A DNA stretch of 64,000 nucleotides from Pseudomonas sp. MRSN 12121 (GTDB taxonomy: Bacteria; Pseudomonadota; Gammaproteobacteria; Pseudomonadales; Pseudomonadaceae), in NCBI RefSeq assembly GCF_000931465.1, contig NZ_CP010892.1:5045388-5109387 (forward strand). Reading direction: 5' to 3'. Below, one piece after another: positions 57,612-64,000 of this stretch. The translations under genes were made by a program, and so were the position numbers. The stretch's first letter is position 1, and every line of letters begins with the position of its first letter. The notes under the pieces are model-generated. The model was given only the letters and a program-made list of their open reading frames with translations, did not search any database and had not been told where the DNA came from.

Positions 57612-59486
57612 CTAGCGCCGCGTACCGCGCAGCTCACCGACCAAGGCTTGCAAGCGCGCCGGCTCGGCGGCATCGGCAGGCACCGAAGGGCCCGCTACCA
57701 GGGTCACCCGTGACCAGAAGCGCCGGAACAGGCCCTTGCTCGGATCGCGGCTGAAGAAACTGCCCCACAGCCCCTGCAGCGCCAGCGGAATCACCGGCAC
57801 CGGCGTTTCTTCGAGAATCCGCGTCAGCCCGCCCTTGAACTCATTGATCTCGCCATCGGCGGTCAACTTGCCTTCCGGGAAAATGCACACCAGCTCACCG
57901 TCCTTGAGGTAGTGGGCGATTTTCGTGAAGGCCCTCTCGTAGATCTGGATGTCTTCGTTGCGCCCGGCGATCGGGATGGTCCCGGCGGTACGGAAGATGA
58001 AGTTGAGCACCGGCAGGTTGTAGATCTTGTAATACATCACGAAACGAATCGGCCGCCGCACCGCGCCGCCGATCAGCAAGGCATCGACGAACGACACGTG
58101 ATTGCACACCAGCAGCGCCGCGCCTTCGTCGGGGATCGCGTCCAGGTTGCGGTGCTCGACGCGATACATGGAATGGCTGAGCAGCCAGATCATGAAACGC
58201 ATGCTGAACTCGGGGACGATCTTGAAGATGTAGGCGTTGACCAGCACGTTCAGCAGCGACACCACCAGGAACAACTGCGGGATCGACAGCTTGGCCAGGC
58301 TCAGCAGCACGATCGAGACGATGGCCGACACCACCATGAACAGCGCGTTGAGAATGTTGTTCGCGGCAATCACCCGCGCCCGCTCATGCTCCGGGGTGCG
58401 CGACTGGATCAGGGCGTACAGCGGCACGATGTAGAACCCGCCGAAGATGCCCAGGCCGAGAATATCGATCAGCACCCACCAGGCATGACTGAACCCCAGC
58501 ACTTCGAGCCAGCCGTAACCTGCCTCATTGGGCACGATTCCGCCGGAATGCCACCACAGCAGCAGGCCGAATACCGTCAGGCCGAACGAGCCGAAGGGCA
58601 CCAGGCCGATTTCGACCTTACGCCCCGAGAGCTTCTCGCAGAGCATGGAGCCGGCCGCGATGCCCACCGAGAACACCGTAAGGATCAGCGTGACCACCGT
58701 TTCGTCGCCGTGCATCCATTCCTTGGCGTAGGCCGGGATCTGCGTCAGGTAGATGGCCCCGACGAACCAGAACCACGAGTTGCCGACGATCGAGCGCGAC
58801 ACCGCCGGCGTCTGCCCCAGGCCCAGGCGCAAGGTGGCCCAGGACTGGCTGAAGATATTCCAGTTCAGGCGCAGGTCCGGGGTGGCCGCCGCGGCCCGGG
58901 GGATGCTGCGGCTGGCCAGGTAGCCGAGCACGGCGACGCCGATGATCGCCGTCGAGACCACCGGCGCGTAATGCGCAGAAGACATCATGATCCCGGCGCC
59001 TATGGTTCCCGCGAGAATCGCCAGGAAGGTGCCCATTTCCACCAGGCCGTTGCCGCCGACCAACTCTTCCTCGCGCAGCGCCTGGGGCAGGATCGAATAC
59101 TTGACCGGGCCGAACAGCGCCGAGTGGGTGCCCATGGCAAACAGCGCGAGCAGCATCAGCGACAGATGATCGAAGACAAAACCCACCGCCCCCACCGCCA
59201 TGATCACGATCTCGCCCAGCTTGATCAGGCGGATCAACGCGTCCTTGGCGAACTTTTCGCCGAACTGCCCGGCCAGCGCCGAGAACAGGAAGAACGGCAG
59301 GATAAACAGCAAGGCGCAGAGGTTGACCCAGATCGAACGATCCCCCTCGATGGCCAGCTTGTAGAGAATGGCGAGGATCAGCGACTGCTTAAAGATGTTG
59401 TCGTTGAACGCGCCCAGGGACTGGGTAATGAAGAACGGCAGGAAACGCCGCGTGCGAAGCAAGGTGAACTGCGAGGGGTGACTCAT
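57612..59486 (-). CDS. MFS transporter fused to PlsC-type acyltransferase (LplT/Aas-like)
   Basis: A 624-residue two-domain inner-membrane protein. Residues 1 to about 415 form an LplT-like lysophospholipid flippase (FFITQSLGAFNDNIFKQSLI…LFALAGQFGEKFAK-like block). The rest is a glycerolipid acyltransferase with NHVSFVD (HX4D), IPIAGRNED, IFPEGKLTADG and VIPLALQGLW. In E. coli, flippase LplT and acyltransferase Aas are separate, and Aas also has an acyl-ACP synthetase domain, absent here. The fusion would import and re-acylate lysophospholipids. Start ATG 59486 with GGAAG upstream. Confidence 0.92.
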   Translation of the reverse strand: MSHPSQFTLLRTRRFLPFFITQSLGAFNDNIFKQSLILAILYKLAIEGDRSIWVNLCALLFILPFFLFSALAGQFGEKFAKDALIRLIKLGEIVIMAVGAVGFVFDHLSLMLLALFAMGTHSALFGPVKYSILPQALREEELVGGNGLVEMGTFLAILAGTIGAGIMMSSAHYAPVVSTAIIGVAVLGYLASRSIPRAAAATPDLRLNWNIFSQSWATLRLGLGQTPAVSRSIVGNSWFWFVGAIYLTQIPAYAKEWMHGDETVVTLILTVFSVGIAAGSMLCEKLSGRKVEIGLVPFGSFGLTVFGLLLWWHSGGIVPNEAGYGWLEVLGFSHAWWVLIDILGLGIFGGFYIVPLYALIQSRTPEHERARVIAANNILNALFMVVSAIVSIVLLSLAKLSIPQLFLVVSLLNVLVNAYIFKIVPEFSMRFMIWLLSHSMYRVEHRNLDAIPDEGAALLVCNHVSFVDALLIGGAVRRPIRFVMYYKIYNLPVLNFIFRTAGTIPIAGRNEDIQIYERAFTKIAHYLKDGELVCIFPEGKLTADGEINEFKGGLTRILEETPVPVIPLALQGLWGSFFSRDPSKGLFRRFWSRVTLVAGPSVPADAAEPARLQALVGELRGTRR

Positions 59487-59570
59487 CTTCCATGTCCCTG
59501 AGTGGCTTGGATGCTGTTATTGGAGTATCGATTTTCGATCCAGGCCACAACCTTACCTAAAGTTCGCGGA

Positions 59571-60719
59571 TTATTTCGCTAATCCTGCGATGCAGGGCGA
59601 AACGAACAACTCGCCCCGATAGGCCCCCTGCAAGGTGCGCTTGCCGACCAGCAGCCACATCAGCGCCAGCGCCAGGACCAGCAGGCTGCCGAAGACCGCG
59701 AAAAACGTCAGGTGCAAGGTACTGGCCAGCTTCAGGGTGGTCAGGGCATAGACCCCCAGCGGGAAGGTGAAACCCCACCAGCCGAGGTTGAAGGGAATGC
59801 CATCACGCAGGTAACGCAAGGTGATCAACAGCGCCATCAGCATCCACCACAGGCCGAAACCCCAGAGCGTGATGCCGGCCACCAGCCCCAGGCCCTCGGC
59901 GATTTCCCCGACGCCCGCCAAGCCATTGGCGGTGAAGATCGCCGGAGCGTCCGCGCCCAGCAGCAACATGCCCAACGCCCCCGTACCGATCGGCCCCAGC
60001 GCCAGCCAGCTCGAGGCGGCCATGCTTTCGTGCGGCAACTTGTGCAAGGCCATGCGCAACAGGAGGATGGTCAGGATGCTGAACGCCACCGGCAGCGAAA
60101 AGGCCCAGAGCACATAGCTGGTGACCAGCATCACCAGTTGCGAATGCGCGTCCGCCAGGTGCGGCGCCAGCAATCCACCGCTGGCGGCGGCGACTTCGGC
60201 GGCGACCACCGGCAACAGCCAGACCGCGGTCATCTGGTCGATGCGGTGCTCCTGGCGGGTGAACATCATGTAGGGGATCAACACCCCGCAGGCCAGCGAC
60301 AACGCCACGTCCAGCCACCACAGCAGCTCGGCCAGCGCCACTACGCCGTCGCCCCAGCGCGGTACGCCGAACAGCAGGAAGCCGTTGATGATGGTGGCCA
60401 GGCCCATGGGAATGGTGCCGAAGAACATCGAGACCGTGGAATGCCCGAAAATCCGCCGCGCCTCGTCGAAAAACAGCACCCAGCGCGCCGCATAGGCCAG
60501 GCTGAACAGCACGAACAAGCCGATCGTGAAGAACCACAGCCCCTCGGCCAGCAGATGCAGCCCCGGGATTCGCACCGGCAGCTGGGCCAACGCCAGGGCC
60601 AGCACCCCGGTGCCCATGGTGGCGGCGAACCAATTGGGGGTGAACTGGCGGATGGCTTCGCGAGGATGTTGCAGCTGGCTCAGGGGCCGTCTGGTGGCGC
60701 GGGTGTTGGTGCATGTCAT
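59571..60719 (-). CDS. TDT/SLAC1-family (TehA-like) channel or transporter
   Basis: A 382-residue inner-membrane protein with about ten helices of the tellurite-resistance/dicarboxylate transporter family, which includes anion channels and sulfite exporters. Typical segments are FTPNWFAATMGTGVLALAL at the N-terminus, MFFGTIPMGLATIINGFLLFG and WWGFTFPLGVYALTTLKLA. The substrate cannot be read. Start ATG 60719 has AGGAG upstream. No operon partner is seen; the 140-base upstream gap is A+T rich. Confidence 0.88.
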   Translation of the reverse strand: MTCTNTRATRRPLSQLQHPREAIRQFTPNWFAATMGTGVLALALAQLPVRIPGLHLLAEGLWFFTIGLFVLFSLAYAARWVLFFDEARRIFGHSTVSMFFGTIPMGLATIINGFLLFGVPRWGDGVVALAELLWWLDVALSLACGVLIPYMMFTRQEHRIDQMTAVWLLPVVAAEVAAASGGLLAPHLADAHSQLVMLVTSYVLWAFSLPVAFSILTILLLRMALHKLPHESMAASSWLALGPIGTGALGMLLLGADAPAIFTANGLAGVGEIAEGLGLVAGITLWGFGLWWMLMALLITLRYLRDGIPFNLGWWGFTFPLGVYALTTLKLASTLHLTFFAVFGSLLVLALALMWLLVGKRTLQGAYRGELFVSPCIAGLAK

Positions 60720-60859
60720 GGGGGTGTTCTCCTGTCCTCCGATGAGGTAGAGCCCATGGTAGAACCGGATCGAATATCTATATAACGGGTAATTTCTCTA
60801 TCTGTTATCTATTTTGTAAATATATAGCAGCACACTGTCGACGGTTTCGTGCCCCGCGC

Positions 60860-62065
60860 TCAACTTTCTTGCGCCATACAAGCCTTGGCGGCTCGGCGAC
60901 GCAATAACCCCAGCAAGGCCCCCAGAGACAAGAGGATCAACACCCCGCCATAACCATCGGTGGTCGCGACCAGGCCAAAACTGCGCGTCAGGTTTCCCGC
61001 CAGCAGGGACGGCAGGCAGAACGCCAGATAACTCAGGACATAAAACGCCGACATCAACCCCGCCCGCTCATGGGGCAAGGCGAGCGGCATCACACTGCGC
61101 AAGGCACCGAGGAATCCGGAGCCAAAACCGCCTCCCGTGACCAGGGTGCCGAGGAAGAACAGCGGCAGGCTGGCGGTGTGCACGGCAATGAGGATCAGGC
61201 CGATGCCGACAACCAACAGGCTCGCACCCAACTGCAAGACCTTGTCCGCCGGACGATGGCGCAGGGAAAAAATCATCAAGGCACCGCTCAGCGTCAGCAC
61301 CGCCACCAGGCCGCCACCAATCAGGTTCGAGGTCGAGCCGGTGGCGGTGCGCACCAGCGAAGGCGCCAGCGACAGGAAGAAGCCGCCCACCGCCCAGACC
61401 GCCACGTCCACCGGCAGCGCCAGCCACAGCGCTCGCCGTGCCTGGGGCGGCACATGCAGCGTGGGCCGCAGGGAGGCCCAGGCGCCGGGCTGGGCGCTGA
61501 CCGTCTCCGACAGCCGCCAGACATACAGGGCCTGGGCGACAAACAGCCCGAGCAGCAGCCAATAAGCCAGTTGCAACGGCAGCGGCGCATATTCCACCAG
61601 CAAACCGCTGCCCATCGCCCCGCACGCCATGCCCAGCAGCGGTGCGACGCTATTGACCAGCGGGCCCTGCTGGCGGTCGGTATCCAGCAGCGCCGCCCCC
61701 AGCACACTGGTGGCCATGCCGGTGGCAAATCCCTGCACCACCCGGGCCGCAATCAGCCAGGCCACGCTTTGCGCCTGGATGAACAGCAGCATCGCCAGGA
61801 TATCCAGCAACAACGCGCCGAAGATCACCGGCTTGCGCCCCAGGTAATCCGACAACGAACCCACGGTCAGCAAGGCCGCCAGCAGGCTCAGGGCATAGAC
61901 GCCGAAAATCAGGGTCAAGGTGGCCGACGAAAAATGCAGGGCCTCCTGATACAGGTGATACATCGGCGTCGGCACGCTGGAAGCGGCGAGAAAACTGAGT
62001 AAGGTGATCGCCAGAAACATCAGTCTGGAACGATCCGACCGTAACGGCTCGACAGGACTGGACAT
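60860..62065 (-). CDS. MFS efflux-type transporter
   Basis: A 401-residue transporter with 12 hydrophobic helices. Motif A is in GSLSDYLGRKPVIFGALLLD and the N-terminal opening is LAITLLSFLAASSVPTPMYHLYQ. Divergence from a TetR regulator suggests a drug or metabolite exporter under local repression. ATG 62065 has GGAG seven bases upstream; an in-frame GTG at 62071 is less well placed. Confidence 0.9.
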   Translation of the reverse strand: MSSPVEPLRSDRSRLMFLAITLLSFLAASSVPTPMYHLYQEALHFSSATLTLIFGVYALSLLAALLTVGSLSDYLGRKPVIFGALLLDILAMLLFIQAQSVAWLIAARVVQGFATGMATSVLGAALLDTDRQQGPLVNSVAPLLGMACGAMGSGLLVEYAPLPLQLAYWLLLGLFVAQALYVWRLSETVSAQPGAWASLRPTLHVPPQARRALWLALPVDVAVWAVGGFFLSLAPSLVRTATGSTSNLIGGGLVAVLTLSGALMIFSLRHRPADKVLQLGASLLVVGIGLILIAVHTASLPLFFLGTLVTGGGFGSGFLGALRSVMPLALPHERAGLMSAFYVLSYLAFCLPSLLAGNLTRSFGLVATTDGYGGVLILLSLGALLGLLRRRAAKACMAQES

Positions 62066-62079
62066 ACGCACGCTCCACT

Positions 62080-62098
62080 AAAGCTAATATTTTGCTTT
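62080..62098. promoter_or_regulatory. Candidate TetR operator
   Basis: AAAGC (62080-62084) and GCTTT (62094-62098) form an inverted repeat around nine A+T-rich bases in the 92-base divergent region. A further AAAGCAAA occurs near 62126. Confidence 0.45.
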
Positions 62099-62157
62099 TG
62101 CGGAGTGTGCTACTGCCTCGCTCTTAAAGCAAATTCTTTGTGTTAAGGTTCGACCCC

Positions 62158-62703
62158 ATGGCTATTAAAGAAGGTTTACGCCCAGGCGGGCGCAGCGCCC
62201 GGGTACAGGAATCCATCCATTCGGCAGTCCGCGAACTCCTCGAAGAACAGGAGCGCTCGACCCTGACCGTGCCGCAGATCGCCACCCGCGCCGGCGTGAC
62301 GCCCTCGACCATCTACCGGCGCTGGGGCGACTTGTCGACCCTGCTGGCGGATGTCGCCCTGGCACGCATGCGCCCGGACAGCGAACCCGCCGCCACCGGC
62401 AGCCTGCGCGGCGACCTGCGGGCCTGGGCCGAACAGTACCTCGACGAAATGAATTCCGAGCCCGGGCGCAACATGATGCGCGACGTGCAATGCAGCGCCA
62501 CGCCCGGCTATTGCGTGAGCATCCTCGGCGGGCAACTGCAGATCATCCTCGATCGCCACCGGCACAGCACAGCGGTGCTACCCGACATCGACCGGCTGCT
62601 GAACCTGCTGGTGGCGCCGACGGTGTTCCGCATCCTGTTCGCCGCGCAACCGCTTGAAGTGCAGGAACTGCATGAACTGATCGAGATCGCACTGCGGCCC
62701 TGA
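62158..62703 (+). CDS. TetR-family regulator
   Basis: A 181-residue regulator. The N-terminal helix-turn-helix TLTVPQIATRAGVTPSTIYRRWGDLSTLLADVA is followed by an all-helical ligand domain with a C-terminal TetR_C-like region (EQYLDEMNSEPGRNMMRDV…LLVAPTVFRILFA). It probably represses the divergent MFS gene. Start ATG 62158 has AAGG upstream; an in-frame ATG-like start at 62140 is less likely. Confidence 0.92.
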   Translation: MAIKEGLRPGGRSARVQESIHSAVRELLEEQERSTLTVPQIATRAGVTPSTIYRRWGDLSTLLADVALARMRPDSEPAATGSLRGDLRAWAEQYLDEMNSEPGRNMMRDVQCSATPGYCVSILGGQLQIILDRHRHSTAVLPDIDRLLNLLVAPTVFRILFAAQPLEVQELHELIEIALRP

Positions 62704-62887
62704 AACCCTCTGCGCACGCTTCTCCACGGGAGCGTGCCGGCTTGCGCTCAAGCCCGCTGGACGCGCCTTTTCCCCTGCGACACCTGGCCGCGCCAATACC
62801 TTGGTCGACACTGACGAACCCCGGACATCGTGCGAGACTGTCTGACCGGGCTTGAACGCCCGGCGCGCCTTTATGTTTGGAGTTCCC

Positions 62888-64000
62888 ATGTCGCTGTCCA
62901 GCGGGCTGATCGCTCTCGTCGCCCTGGCCTATATGGCCATCATGTTCGCCATCGCCTTCTACGGCGACCGTCGCAGCACACCCCTGCCGCCACGGGTGCG
63001 TGCCTGGGTGTACAGCCTGTCGCTGGCGGTGTATTGCACCAGCTGGACCTTCTTCGGCGCCGTTGGCCAGGCCGCCGAACAACTCTGGTCGTTCCTGCCG
63101 ATCTACCTGGGGCCGATCCTGCTGCTGGTCCTGGCGCCCTGGGTACTGCAGAAGATGGTGATGATCAGCAAGCAGGAGAACATCACCTCCATCGCCGACT
63201 TCATCGCCGCGCGCTATGGCAAGTCCCAGACCCTGGCGGTGGTGGTGGCGCTGATCTGCCTGGTCGGCGTGCTTCCTTATATTGCCCTGCAGCTCAAGGG
63301 CATCGTGCTCGGGGTGGACCTGCTGATCGGCGCCGGTGCCGACACCATGGGCACTCGCGCCCAGGATACGGCGCTCATCGTGTCGCTGATCCTGGCCCTG
63401 TTCACCATTGTCTTCGGCACCCGCAACCTCGACGCCACCGAGCACCATCGCGGCATGGTGCTGGCGATCGCCTTCGAATCCCTGGTCAAGCTGCTGGCCT
63501 TCCTCGCCGTTGGCGCCTTTGTCACCTATGGCCTGTACGACGGCTTCGACGACCTGTTCAGCCAGGCGATGCTCGCTCCGCGCCTGGAGCGGTACTGGCA
63601 GGAAACCATCAACTGGCCGTCGATGGTGGTGCAGACCGGCGTCGCCATGATGGCGATCATCTGCCTGCCGCGGCAATTCCACGTCACCGTGGTGGAGAAC
63701 ATCGAGCCCCAGGACCTGCGCCTGGCCAAATGGGTTTTTCCCGCCTACCTGGCCCTGGCCGCACTGTTCGTGGTGCCGATCGCCCTGGCCGGGCAGATGA
63801 TGCTGCCCAGCTCGGTCCTGCCGGACTCCTTCGTCATCAGCCTGCCCCTGGCCCAGGCCCATCCGGCCCTGGCGGTACTGGCCTTCATCGGTGGCGCGTC
63901 GGCCGCCACCGGCATGGTGATCGTGGCCAGCGTGGCGCTGTCGACCATGGTGTCCAACGACATGCTCCTGCCCTGGCTGCTCCGCCGGCAGAGCGCCGAG
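62888..64000 (+). CDS. CbrA-like sensor kinase, N-terminal SLC5 transporter domain (3' end outside window)
   Basis: The first 371 codons of a protein whose N-terminal part is a sodium/solute-symporter (SLC5)-like membrane domain. It has many hydrophobic helices, with YCTSWTFFGAVGQAAEQLW, SKQENITSIADFIAARYGKSQ and LPRQFHVTVVEN. This start is typical of Pseudomonas CbrA-type and related hybrid histidine kinases, which continue with PAS, kinase and often receiver domains. The kinase part lies beyond the window, so the class is inferred. Start ATG 62888 has GGAG upstream. Confidence 0.85.
   Translation, partial: MSLSSGLIALVALAYMAIMFAIAFYGDRRSTPLPPRVRAWVYSLSLAVYCTSWTFFGAVGQAAEQLWSFLPIYLGPILLLVLAPWVLQKMVMISKQENITSIADFIAARYGKSQTLAVVVALICLVGVLPYIALQLKGIVLGVDLLIGAGADTMGTRAQDTALIVSLILALFTIVFGTRNLDATEHHRGMVLAIAFESLVKLLAFLAVGAFVTYGLYDGFDDLFSQAMLAPRLERYWQETINWPSMVVQTGVAMMAIICLPRQFHVTVVENIEPQDLRLAKWVFPAYLALAALFVVPIALAGQMMLPSSVLPDSFVISLPLAQAHPALAVLAFIGGASAATGMVIVASVALSTMVSNDMLLPWLLRRQSAE

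Overview
The window is GC-rich, densely coded chromosomal DNA from a Pseudomonas of the fluorescens/protegens/chlororaphis type. This rests on gene content and order: aroC–prmB–smrB-like–folE; lpxL–minCDE–rluA–apeB; prc–EAL/GGDEF–FKBP; rdgC–BASS–Gdx–MFS/PlsC. From memory, much of this order matches P. aeruginosa PAO1 around PA1674-1684 and PA3242-3271. Nine REP/REPIN-type repeats with the core GTAGGAGCGAG…CTTGC(C/T)CGCGAT, typical of the fluorescens group, sit in intergenic gaps. I see no prophage, IS element or CRISPR array.

Layout. 1-13.7 kb: a partial fatty acyl-CoA synthetase; a DUF3509-like small protein behind a sigma-54 promoter; an MtnD-like cupin that has lost most of its metal ligands; an MFS transporter and aroC; a secreted alpha/beta hydrolase; prmB, an isochorismatase-fold protein, an SmrB-like protein and folE; a glutaredoxin-like protein, a GST, and a divergent aminotransferase/MarR pair with two matching palindromic operators.

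13.9-25.2 kb: a purine/ureide catabolic cluster. It holds an NCS2 purine permease, a LysE exporter, hiuH (opposite strand), puuE, uraD, alc, allA, the membrane cytochrome c urate hydroxylase puuD, a urate/xanthine NCS2 symporter, and two tandem Tsx/OmpK-like porins. Together they cover uptake across both membranes and conversion of urate via 5-hydroxyisourate, OHCU, allantoin and allantoate to glyoxylate and urea. A repeated TTGTATACAA-type palindrome suggests a shared GntR-type regulator that is not encoded here.

25.3-37 kb: pirin, patatin, a lipid A acyltransferase, minCDE, rluA, the M18 aminopeptidase apeB, a 58-residue two-helix membrane protein, a large MscS channel and a periplasmic M20 amidohydrolase. 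36.8-43.3 kb: a UTRA-type GntR regulator diverging from an ABC importer operon that carries two phosphatase-fold enzymes, which suggests import and breakdown of an organophosphorus compound. 43.3-54.3 kb: quinone oxidoreductase, the periplasmic protease prc, an EAL–CBS–GGDEF protein, a small XRE/unknown/Sel1 operon, a YkvA protein with a perfect inverted pair of DnaA boxes in its leader, an FKBP lipoprotein, and a membrane-anchored di-heme cytochrome plus catalase-like pair.

54.3-64 kb: a tandemly duplicated tRNA-Asp/tRNA-Val unit, rdgC, a BASS transporter, a guanidinium exporter (gdx/sugE) behind a guanidine-II (mini-ykkC) riboswitch, an MFS–PlsC fusion, a TDT channel, an MFS/TetR divergent pair and the start of a CbrA-like sensor kinase. 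The least-explained items are the cytochrome/catalase-like pair, the phosphatase-equipped ABC operon, the DnaA-box leader and the metal-ligand-less MtnD paralogue.
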